A stretch of 9,526 bases of DNA from Patescibacteria group bacterium. Lineage in GTDB: Bacteria > Patescibacteriota > Minisyncoccia > Minisyncoccales > GWA2-46-15. The DNA is taken from contig JAHIOR010000042.1 in assembly GCA_018895125.1 (NCBI GenBank), forward strand, positions 1-9,526, written 5' to 3'. The notes under the pieces are model-generated. The model was not told the DNA's origin. It saw only the letters and a program-made list of their open reading frames with translations, and did not search any database. The translations under genes and the position numbers were made by a program. Below, piece after piece: positions 1-5,147 of this stretch (positions are counted from its first letter, which is position 1; every line of letters starts with the position of its first letter).

Positions 1-1
1 A

Positions 2-595
2 TATGTCAAGCAATCCGGCGGCCGCGGCCAATACGGCCATGTCAAACTGAAAGCCAAGACCAGGGACAGGGGCCAGGGCTTTGAGTTTATTAATGAAATC
101 AAAGGCGGCACTATTCCTCAGGAATATATTCCGGCAGTTGAAAAAGGAGTTAAGGAAGCCATGGAAAAGGGCGTGGTGGCTGGTTATCCAATGATTGACC
201 TGGAGGTGACTCTTTATGACGGTTCTTTCCACGAAGTTGATTCATCCGAACTTGCTTTTAAGATTGCTTCAATCATGGCTTTCCACGAAGTATGTAAGAG
301 GGCTGGGGCGGTTATTTTAGAGCCAATTATGAAGATTGAAGTTATTTGCTCCAAAGAATCTTTCAGCGAAGTGATTGGTAATTTTAATGCCAGAAGGGGA
401 CAAATTAAAGAAACTTCTGACCGGCTTGATTCTAAGATTATTGAGGGCGACGTGCCTTTATCAGAAATGTTTGGCTATGCAACTGCTTTAAGATCTTTGA
501 CCGAAGGACGAGGCACCTTTACTATGGAATTCTCCCATTATCAGGAAGTGCCCAAAAACATTAGCCAAGAAATCATTGAGGGCAAGAGAAAATAA
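2..595 (+). CDS. fusA: Elongation factor G, C-terminal part (5' end outside the window)
   Basis: The open frame runs in from the left edge with no start codon in view. About 197 residues are visible, of roughly 700 in the family. EF-G is the GTPase that drives tRNA-mRNA translocation on the ribosome; its G domain lies upstream of the window. The visible part is domains IV and V. It opens with the domain IV motif QSGGRGQYGHV, continues with FINEIKGGTIPQEYIPAVEKG, and has the domain IV tip loop GSFHEVDSSELAFK, whose His matches the tip histidine known from Thermus EF-G. Domain V has LEPIMKIEV, RRGQIK and the conserved PLSEMFGYATALRSLTEGRGTFTMEF. It ends in TAA. The in-frame ATG at 161 is internal. 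The next gene is tuf after 143 bp, the usual str-operon order. Identification is secure; only the truncation by the window edge is unusual. Confidence 0.97.
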   Translation, partial: YVKQSGGRGQYGHVKLKAKTRDRGQGFEFINEIKGGTIPQEYIPAVEKGVKEAMEKGVVAGYPMIDLEVTLYDGSFHEVDSSELAFKIASIMAFHEVCKRAGAVILEPIMKIEVICSKESFSEVIGNFNARRGQIKETSDRLDSKIIEGDVPLSEMFGYATALRSLTEGRGTFTMEFSHYQEVPKNISQEIIEGKRK

Positions 596-646
596 ATTAA
601 TCCTTGACTAATTCCTAAAAATTAATAAAATTAATCCTTGACTAAT
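594..646 (+). repeat. Direct repeat of 19 bp, period 34, carrying -35 boxes
   Basis: The same 19-bp string occurs at 594-612 and 628-646. The first copy starts inside the fusA stop codon. Each copy contains TTGACT. Sequence similarity continues weakly past the identical part, so this looks like a local tandem duplication of the fusA 3' flank that has partly decayed. Confidence 0.85.
604..631 (+). promoter_or_regulatory. Candidate sigma70 promoter P1 of tuf
   Basis: The -35 box TTGACT (604-609) is 16 bp from the -10 box TAAAAT (626-631). Both match the consensus at 5 of 6 positions. Transcription would start near 638. It is the upstream member of a tandem pair created by the local duplication. 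Assigned from sequence match only. Confidence 0.5.
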
Positions 647-667
647 CTTTGATAAAATTATTAAAAT
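638..667 (+). promoter_or_regulatory. Candidate sigma70 promoter P2 of tuf
   Basis: The -35 box TTGACT (638-643) is 18 bp from the -10 box TAAAAT (662-667) in a very AT-rich stretch. The expected start is near 674, giving a tuf leader of about 65 nt that contains the hairpin at 689-725. Together with P1 it suggests tuf can be transcribed apart from fusA. Confidence 0.55.
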
Positions 668-688
668 AATAACAGTATATAAATAACT

Positions 689-725
689 GCATTTCGGCGT
701 CTTTGTAACTAAAAACGCCTGATGC
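689..725 (+). promoter_or_regulatory. Stem-loop in the tuf leader
   Basis: GCAT (689-692) pairs with ATGC (722-725), and after a small internal loop GGCGT (696-700) pairs with ACGCC (715-719). Three more T-A pairs are possible above a mismatch (702-704 with 711-713). No U-tract follows, so this is not a simple intrinsic terminator. It ends 13 nt before the tuf ATG, where no Shine-Dalgarno sequence is present. A role in mRNA stability or translational control is inference. Confidence 0.5.
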
Positions 726-738
726 GAAAAATAATATT

Positions 739-1938
739 ATGGCAGAGAAAGAAAAGTTTCAGAGGTCAAAGCCTCACGTTAACGTCGGTACCATTGGTCA
801 TGTTGACCATGGCAAAACAACCTTAACCGCTGCGATTCTTAAGGTCATGAATCTTAAGGGTTACAAGGCGACCAATAAGGGTGTTGGTGAAATTGATTCG
901 GCTCCTGAAGAAAAAGCTCGTGGGGTGACGATTAACGTCTGTCACGTTGAGTATGAGTCAGATGTTCGTCACTATGCTCACATTGATTGTCCTGGTCACG
1001 CTGACTACATCAAGAACATGATTACCGGCGCAGCCCAGATGGACGGCGCTATTCTGGTGGTATCAGCTCCTGACGGTCCCATGCCTCAAACTAGAGAACA
1101 CATTCTGTTAGCCAGGCAAGTTGGTTTGCCAGCTTTAGTGGTGTTTTTAAACAAGACGGATGCGGTTGATGACCCAGAAATTATTGATTTAGTTGAATCA
1201 GAAGTCAGAGAGCTTTTGAAAAAATACGGTTATCCAGGAGATACTATTCCGATTATCAGGGGTTCGGCTTTAAAAGCTTTAGAGGCTACTTCAGCTGATG
1301 ATCCATGGATTAACGGTATTTTTGATCTAGTTAAAGCTTTAGATACAGCTATTCCTGAACCAGTCAGAGAGACTGATAAACCCTTTTTAATGTCAATTGA
1401 AGATGTTTTCACAATAGAAGGCCGAGGCACGGTAGCTACCGGCAGGATTGACAGGGGTAAAGTTAAGGGCAATGACGAAGTTGAATTAGTTGGTCTTAGG
1501 CCAACAGTTAAAACTACTATTGTCAGCGTTGAGATGTTTCAAAAGATTCTTGACGAAGGCATTGCCGGAGATAATGTTGGTGCTCTGTTAAGAGGGTTAA
1601 AAAAGGAAGAGGTTCAGCGTGGCCAAGTTTTGGCTGCTCCAGGCACCATTACTCCTCATACTGAATTTGAAGGCGAAGTTTATGTCTTAACCAAAGAAGA
1701 AGGTGGCCGCCATACGCCATTTTTCAAGGGCTACAAACCTCAATTTTACTTTAAGACTACTGATATTACCGGTGAAGTAACTTTGCCCGAAGGCACGGAA
1801 ATGGTTATGCCCGGCGACACAGTTAATGTTGTTATTAAATTGATTGTGCCCGTGGCCATGGAAGATAAGCAAAGATTTGCTATTAGAGAAGGCGGCAAAA
1901 CTGTCGGCGCCGGCGTCATTACCAAGGTGATTAAATGA
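739..1938 (+). CDS. tuf: Elongation factor Tu
   Basis: This 399-residue protein has the normal EF-Tu length. EF-Tu is the cytoplasmic GTPase that delivers aminoacyl-tRNA to the ribosomal A site. Visible motifs are the P-loop GHVDHGKT (20-27), the switch I segment EEKARGVTIN (about 57-66), DCPGH (83-87) with the catalytic His87, NKTD (138-141) for guanine recognition and GSAL (175-178). Domain II starts near 215 with FLMSIEDVFTIEGRGTVATGRI. Domain III ends with the conserved FAIREGGKTVGAGVITKV. The start is fixed by alignment of the N-terminal KPHVNVGTIGHVDHGKT. No Shine-Dalgarno sequence precedes the ATG. The stop is TGA, evidence that UGA is not reassigned. Two candidate promoters and a hairpin lie upstream. 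A 33-bp repeat begins on the last codon. Confidence 0.99.
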   Translation: MAEKEKFQRSKPHVNVGTIGHVDHGKTTLTAAILKVMNLKGYKATNKGVGEIDSAPEEKARGVTINVCHVEYESDVRHYAHIDCPGHADYIKNMITGAAQMDGAILVVSAPDGPMPQTREHILLARQVGLPALVVFLNKTDAVDDPEIIDLVESEVRELLKKYGYPGDTIPIIRGSALKALEATSADDPWINGIFDLVKALDTAIPEPVRETDKPFLMSIEDVFTIEGRGTVATGRIDRGKVKGNDEVELVGLRPTVKTTIVSVEMFQKILDEGIAGDNVGALLRGLKKEEVQRGQVLAAPGTITPHTEFEGEVYVLTKEEGGRHTPFFKGYKPQFYFKTTDITGEVTLPEGTEMVMPGDTVNVVIKLIVPVAMEDKQRFAIREGGKTVGAGVITKVIK

Positions 1939-2018
1939 ACAAGTTCGATTCTTCATTTCATTCAGAAATGAACAAGTTCGATTCTTCATTTCATTCAGAA
2001 ATGAACAAGCTCGATTCT
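1933..2018 (+). repeat. 33-bp tandem repeat, about 2.6 copies, at the tuf 3' end
   Basis: Copies lie at 1933-1965, 1966-1998 and 1999-2018. The first two are identical; the third is partial with one change (T to C at 2010). The array begins with the last Lys codon and stop of tuf, so AAA-TGA recurs in the tuf frame at 1966 and 1999. Each junction can form an 8-bp hairpin: TTCATTTC (1952-1959) with GAAATGAA (1965-1972), loop of 5, and again 1985-1992 with 1998-2005. GAAATGAA at 1965-1972 can instead pair forward with 1985-1992, giving alternative folds. Confidence 0.95.
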
Positions 2019-2051
2019 AACGAGAGAAATAAGGGAACCAATCGGCTTTAA
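1935..2051 (+). CDS. Possible 38-codon ORF overlapping the tuf stop (repeat peptide)
   Basis: ATG at 1935 overlaps the tuf TGA as ATGA, the same junction type as rplD/rplW and rpsS/rplV in this window. The frame stays open through the 33-bp repeats and ends in TAA at 2049-2051. The product would be two copies of MNKFDSSFHSE followed by MNKLDSNERNKGTNRL. Because 33 is a multiple of three, each repeat supplies a new in-frame ATG. I recognise no family or motif. It may be only a by-product of the tandem repeat, since such an array in an open phase gives an ORF for free. Translation is unproven. Confidence 0.2.
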   Translation: MNKFDSSFHSEMNKFDSSFHSEMNKLDSNERNKGTNRL

Positions 2052-2069
2052 AATAGAGAAATTTCAGGA

Positions 2070-2420
2070 ATGGCTACGAAAACTAAAGTTCCAGAAAAAA
2101 CAGAAAACCAGATCGAAACTGTTAAGCTTAGAATTAGGCTTCGTGCTTATGATCACAAGGTTTTAGATGCCAGCTGTCGCCAGATTGTGGAGACAGCGAT
2201 GAGGTTTAACGTTAAAATCAGGGGGCCAATTCCTTTACCGACTGAAATCAGGAAATATACTGTCAACCGTTCGTCCTTTGTTCATAAGGACAGCCGGGAA
2301 CAGTTTGAAATGAGAATCCATAAAAGGTTAATTGACATCTTGGAACCAGGCCAGAAAGTTATTGATTCCCTGACTAACCTTAATTTGCCGACCGGAGTGG
2401 ATATTGAAATCAAGATGTAA
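2070..2420 (+). CDS. rpsJ: 30S ribosomal protein S10 (NusE)
   Basis: S10 sits in the 30S head and, as NusE, takes part in transcription antitermination and in coupling RNA polymerase to the ribosome through NusG. The 116 residues compare with about 103 in E. coli. The excess is a hydrophilic N-terminus of about 15 residues (MATKTKVPEKTENQ) before the core begins at VKLRIRLRAYDHKVLD. Signature segments are IVETAMRFNVKIRGPIPLPT, SREQFEMRIHKRLIDI and the C-terminal LNLPTGVDIEIKM. AGGA directly abuts the ATG, too close to act as a normal Shine-Dalgarno; AGAGAA at 2055-2060 is a weak alternative. In E. coli rpsJ opens the S10 operon. Here it is separated from rplC by 164 bp with a promoter and terminator, so it may belong to the tuf transcript. 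Confidence 0.97.
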   Translation: MATKTKVPEKTENQIETVKLRIRLRAYDHKVLDASCRQIVETAMRFNVKIRGPIPLPTEIRKYTVNRSSFVHKDSREQFEMRIHKRLIDILEPGQKVIDSLTNLNLPTGVDIEIKM

Positions 2421-2423
2421 GTC

Positions 2424-2452
2424 TTTACTTTCAACAAAATTTATTTTATAAT
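2424..2452 (+). promoter_or_regulatory. Candidate promoter of the rplC-led operon
   Basis: The -35-like TTTACT (2424-2429, 4 of 6) is 17 bp from a perfect -10 TATAAT (2447-2452), immediately after the rpsJ stop. The expected start is near 2459, giving a leader of about 126 nt before rplC that includes the hairpin at 2462-2477, the terminator at 2513-2535 and the ATCAG repeats. A second TATAAT at 2484-2489 has no acceptable -35 partner. Confidence 0.5.
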
Positions 2453-2461
2453 TAAAATGTT

Positions 2462-2477
2462 AAAGCTATCTAGCTTT
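2462..2477 (+). promoter_or_regulatory. Small hairpin at the 5' end of the rplC leader
   Basis: AAAGCT (2462-2467) pairs with AGCTTT (2472-2477) around ATCT. It would sit at the extreme 5' end of a transcript from the promoter at 2424-2452, where such stems often protect mRNA from decay. That role is inference. The stem is AT-rich and weak. Confidence 0.35.
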
Positions 2478-2512
2478 TAAATTTATAATTTTTAAAATAA
2501 GTAATGGCATCA

Positions 2513-2535
2513 AAAACCGGGCCATACCCGGTTTT
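2513..2535 (+). terminator. Intrinsic terminator or attenuator between rpsJ and rplC
   Basis: A perfect 9-bp stem, AAAACCGGG (2513-2521) with CCCGGTTTT (2527-2535), closes a CCATA loop. The descending arm ends in four T and is followed by CATTT, a modest U-tract. The A/T flanks make it potentially active in both directions. It could end the fusA-tuf-rpsJ transcript. Because a candidate promoter lies upstream of it, it could also be a leader attenuator for the ribosomal operon. Confidence 0.7.
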
Positions 2536-2540
2536 CATTT

Positions 2541-2574
2541 ATCAGTATAAATCAGTTTCATCAGTATAGATCAG
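2541..2574 (+). repeat. Two 15-bp direct repeats with four phased ATCAG blocks
   Basis: Positions 2541-2555 and 2560-2574 agree at 14 of 15 bases and have the form ATCAG-TATA-rATCAG. ATCAG therefore starts at 2541, 2551, 2560 and 2570, steps of 10, 9 and 10 bp, close to one helical turn. The block ends 10 nt before the rplC ATG, downstream of the terminator. It could be an operator in DNA or a protein-binding site in the leader RNA. Confidence 0.75.
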
Positions 2575-2584
2575 CGGTAACAAT

Positions 2585-3187
2585 ATGAAATTCATTATTG
2601 GCAGAAAAGTGACTATGACCCATATCTTTGAAGATGGAAAAATGATTCCCGTAACTTTGGTTGAAACAGGTTCATATCAGATCCTTCAGTTAAAAACCAA
2701 GGCTAAGGATGGTTATACCGCTATTCAAATCGGTCTTGATAAAATCATCAAAGAAAAGAAGATCAAAAAAACAATGAAGGGCAAGGAATACAAGGTCTTG
2801 AAAGAAATTAAGGTTTCAGAAAAAGATTTAGAGAGTTATAAGGTTGGCGATGCTTTTGAGCATGATTTTGTTGAAGGAGATAAGATTAAAGTGGCTGGTA
2901 TTTCTAAAGGCAAGGGCTATGCCGGCGCAGTCAAGCTTTGGGGTTTTAAGGGCAGATTGTCTTCAACCCATGGTACCAAGCATGAATTAAGAACTTTGGG
3001 ATCAACCGGTCAGAGCGGCCTGGGCAGACTGATCAAGGGCAGGAAAATGTCAGGTCGGATGGGAGCTGAAAGAGTTACGGTTAAAAATTTGAAAATTGTA
3101 AAGATTGATAAAGATAATAATTTAATAGCAGTCAAGGGAGCCATTCCAGGAGCCAGGGGCGCTTTAATAGAACTTGATTCTCGCTAG
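2585..3187 (+). CDS. rplC: 50S ribosomal protein L3
   Basis: L3 is an early-assembly 50S protein that binds 23S rRNA and sends a long loop towards the peptidyl-transferase centre. The 200 residues compare with 209 in E. coli. The N-terminus MKFIIGRKVTMTHIF matches the family start MIGLVGKKVGMTRIF, which fixes the ATG; the Gly before MT is Thr here. The central signature is SKGKGYAGAVKLWGFKG (about 107-123) followed by STHG. GSTGQS has Gln143 at the position that PrmB methylates in E. coli. The tip motif is KGRKMSGRMGAERVTV. It ends in IPGARGALIEL. No Shine-Dalgarno sequence is present. It is the first gene after the terminator region. The stop is TAG, inside the loop of a 10-bp hairpin. Confidence 0.98.
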   Translation: MKFIIGRKVTMTHIFEDGKMIPVTLVETGSYQILQLKTKAKDGYTAIQIGLDKIIKEKKIKKTMKGKEYKVLKEIKVSEKDLESYKVGDAFEHDFVEGDKIKVAGISKGKGYAGAVKLWGFKGRLSSTHGTKHELRTLGSTGQSGLGRLIKGRKMSGRMGAERVTVKNLKIVKIDKDNNLIAVKGAIPGARGALIELDSR

Positions 3188-3205
3188 GAAGAGAATCAAG
3201 GGGAG
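3173..3205 (+). promoter_or_regulatory. 10-bp hairpin across the rplC stop, touching the rplD Shine-Dalgarno
   Basis: CTTGATTCTC (3173-3182) pairs perfectly with GAGAATCAAG (3191-3200). The 8-nt loop holds the rplC stop TAG (3185-3187). The descending arm overlaps the first three bases of AAGGGGAG (3198-3205), the best Shine-Dalgarno-like sequence in the window, 12 nt before the rplD ATG. A ribosome ending rplC would melt the stem and free the site, which suggests translational coupling. No U-tract follows. Confidence 0.65.
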
Positions 3206-3217
3206 CTTAAAAATATC

Positions 3218-3886
3218 ATGTTTGTTAAAACATACAATCAAAGCGGTGAAGAAGCAGCCAAGATCTTATTACCCAAGGATGTTTTTGGGTTAGATTCTAA
3301 TCCGGATTTGATTTGGCAGATAACCAGATCTCAACTGGCAAACCAACGCCAGGGAACAGCCCATACCAAAACCAGAGGTGAAATTTCTGGCGGTGGTAAA
3401 AAACCTTGGCGACAAAAAGGCACGGGTCGGGCTCGTCATTCTTCAAGCAGATCGCCTTTATGGCGCGGTGGAGGAACAACTTTTGGTCCCAGGAATGACA
3501 AGATCTGGAAGCAGGGGATTTCCAAGAAAATGGCTAGAAAAAGCTTGTTAGTGGCTTTATCTGAAAAAGCCAAAGCTAATGAGCTAATTGTCTTAGAATC
3601 TCTTGAGCTTAACGGTCCTAAAACAAAACAAATGGCTGTAATTCTTAATACCCTAAGATCGAAAATTGATGGTTTCAACAAAGCTAAAGCTTTGTTAATT
3701 TTAGCCAAGCTTGATAAAAATGCTGTTTTAGCTTCGAGAAACATTCCAGGCTTGGAAACTATTGAGGTGAGGAATATTAATACCTTGCAAGTGCTTTCAT
3801 TTAAATATTTGATTTTGACCAAGGAAACGATTTCAGAATTAAGGAATACCTTGATAAAAAAGAAAACATTTTCAAAAGAAGAATGA
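3218..3886 (+). CDS. rplD: 50S ribosomal protein L4
   Basis: L4 binds 23S rRNA and its extended loop lines the peptide exit tunnel; in E. coli free L4 also represses its own S10 operon. The 222 residues compare with 201 in E. coli, with extra length at the C-terminus. The tunnel loop is clear: ANQRQGTAHTKTRGEISGGG, then KKPWRQKGTGRARHSSSRSPLWRGGG and TFGPRNDKIWKQGISKKMARKSL. The C-terminal half has the family pattern LIVLESLEL...PKTKQM and ILTKETISEL. It has the window's only clear Shine-Dalgarno-like sequence, AAGGGGAG, partly held in the hairpin over the rplC stop. Its TGA overlaps the rplW start as ATGA. No leader like the E. coli L4 target is recognisable by eye. Confidence 0.98.
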   Translation: MFVKTYNQSGEEAAKILLPKDVFGLDSNPDLIWQITRSQLANQRQGTAHTKTRGEISGGGKKPWRQKGTGRARHSSSRSPLWRGGGTTFGPRNDKIWKQGISKKMARKSLLVALSEKAKANELIVLESLELNGPKTKQMAVILNTLRSKIDGFNKAKALLILAKLDKNAVLASRNIPGLETIEVRNINTLQVLSFKYLILTKETISELRNTLIKKKTFSKEE

Positions 3887-4311
3887 ACATGGTTTTTGAC
3901 TTTTTAAAAAAGAAAAAAGTAAAAAAGGCTCTTTTGTCCGAACCTTTACCTAAAGAAGAGGTCAAGACAGAGGTTTTGAAAAAAGAAGAGCCTAAGAAAA
4001 AGCCTTCAGTTGTTTCGGTTTCAAAAGCATTTCCGACATTTCCAATTTTACTTTCTCCTCATGTAACTGAAAAAGCGACTCAGTTGGTTGCTGATAATCA
4101 GTATGTTTTTAAGATTTTTCCCAGAGCCAATAAGACTGAAGTTAAAAAAGCCATTGAAAGTCTTTATAAGGTTAAGGTAATCAGTGTTAAAATTATTAAT
4201 GTTAGCGGTAAGACCAAAAGGCTGGGCAAGAATCAGGGCTGGAAAAAAGGCTATAAAAAAGCGATTATTAAATTAGCGCCAGGTCAGCGGATCGAGGCCT
4301 TTACCGTTTAA
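3883..4311 (+). CDS. rplW: 50S ribosomal protein L23 with long N-terminal tail
   Basis: L23 stands at the peptide exit, where trigger factor and SRP dock. The core occupies about residues 54-142: ILLSPHVTEKATQL, YVFKIFPRANKTEVKKAIESLYKVKVISVKI, then KRLGKNQGWKKGYKKAIIKL. Before it lies a tail of about 50 residues opening MNMVFDFLKKKKVKKALL, rich in Lys, Glu and Pro, so the protein is 142 residues against 100 in E. coli. The ATG at 3883 overlaps the rplD stop as ATGA. An alternative ATG at 3889 would shorten it by only two residues. AGAAG lies just before the start. The tail is probably exposed near the exit site; its role is unknown. Confidence 0.96.
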   Translation: MNMVFDFLKKKKVKKALLSEPLPKEEVKTEVLKKEEPKKKPSVVSVSKAFPTFPILLSPHVTEKATQLVADNQYVFKIFPRANKTEVKKAIESLYKVKVISVKIINVSGKTKRLGKNQGWKKGYKKAIIKLAPGQRIEAFTV

Positions 4312-4316
4312 GAACC

Positions 4317-5099
4317 TTGAGAAAAAAAACAATGACCGAGTTAAGCAAGAAAAAACCGGAAAAGAAGTTATTGAAATTTATTAAAGCTAAGGCTGGCCGC
4401 AGCCGGGGTCGGATTACGGTTAGGCATCAAGGCGGCGGGGTCAAGAGAATGTATAGGATTTTAGATTTCGGCCAAGAAAAAATAAACATGCCGGCTAAAG
4501 TTATTTCTATTGAATATGATCCTTATCGAACCGCTCATATTGCCCTTTTAGAATACCAAGACAAACAAAGGAGATATGTGATTGCTGCTCAGGGATTAAA
4601 AGCGGGACAGGAGGTGATTATTCAAGATAAAGCAGAAATCATTTCCGGCAACAGATCCAGATTAAAGAATATTCCAGTCGGTACCATGATTTTTAACATT
4701 GAGCTTGAGCCCAATCGGGGCGGAAAAATGGTCAGATCAGCTGGTTCTAGCGCTAAAATTCTAGCTCATGACAGCGGTATGGCACAGCTGGTAATGCCAT
4801 CAGGTGAAATCAGAAAAGTTTTTCAAGATTGTTTTGCCACTATTGGCGCTGTTTCCTATTCCGAACACATGTTTAAAAATGTTGGCAAGGCCGGAACCAA
4901 TCGACGCAAGGGAATCAGGCCAACGGTCAGGGGTTCAGCCATGAACCCAGTTGATCATCCCCATGGCGGCGGTGAAGGCAAGGCTCCGATTGGTCTGCCT
5001 TATGCTAAAACTGCTTGGGGTAAGCATGCTAAAGGAGTTAAAACCAGAAGGCAAAAATGGACTGATAAACTTATTATGCAAAGAAGAAAAAAGAAATAA
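4317..5099 (+). CDS. rplB: 50S ribosomal protein L2, N-terminally shortened
   Basis: L2 is a core 23S rRNA-binding protein needed for subunit association and peptidyl-transferase activity. Conserved parts are GRITVRHQGGGVKRMYRILDF (about 31-51), the middle RNA-binding domain with VGTMIFNIELEPNRGGKMVRSAGSSA, and the signature MNPVDHPHGGGEGKAPIG, where His214 corresponds to E. coli His229. The C-terminus is KTRRQKWTDKLIMQRRKKK. The frame can start at TTG 4317 (260 aa) or ATG 4332 (255 aa); the ATG is more likely, because TELSKKKPEKKLL aligns to the family from about residue 20. Either way the usual first 16-21 residues with KPTTPGRR are absent, and no other frame upstream encodes them. No Shine-Dalgarno sequence is present. 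Confidence 0.96.
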   Translation: MRKKTMTELSKKKPEKKLLKFIKAKAGRSRGRITVRHQGGGVKRMYRILDFGQEKINMPAKVISIEYDPYRTAHIALLEYQDKQRRYVIAAQGLKAGQEVIIQDKAEIISGNRSRLKNIPVGTMIFNIELEPNRGGKMVRSAGSSAKILAHDSGMAQLVMPSGEIRKVFQDCFATIGAVSYSEHMFKNVGKAGTNRRKGIRPTVRGSAMNPVDHPHGGGEGKAPIGLPYAKTAWGKHAKGVKTRRQKWTDKLIMQRRKKK

Positions 5100-5106
5100 T
5101 AAATTC

Positions 5107-5138
5107 GAGCGAAGCGAGAACCTGTTTCGCTACCGCTC
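5107..5138 (+). promoter_or_regulatory. Hairpin between rplB and rpsS
   Basis: GAGCG (5107-5111) pairs with CGCTC (5134-5138), and inside it AGCGA (5113-5117) pairs with TCGCT (5127-5131), with a one- and two-base bulge between the helices. It fills most of the 48-bp gap and ends 9 nt before the rpsS ATG, which has no Shine-Dalgarno sequence. There is no U-tract, so a translational or processing element is more likely than a terminator. Confidence 0.55.
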
Positions 5139-5147
5139 AACAATCAC

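Noticed and set aside
1941..1985. TTCGATT with AAG/CTT flanks in each repeat, resembling a tRNA T-arm
   Set aside because: Only three base pairs form, the rest of a T-stem mismatches, and no acceptor, D or anticodon arm is present. A tRNA relic cannot be supported.
1687..1989. Reverse-strand ORF of 100 codons over the tuf end and repeat
   Set aside because: It lies antisense to conserved tuf sequence. Its repeated start peptide is simply the reverse reading of the 33-bp array.
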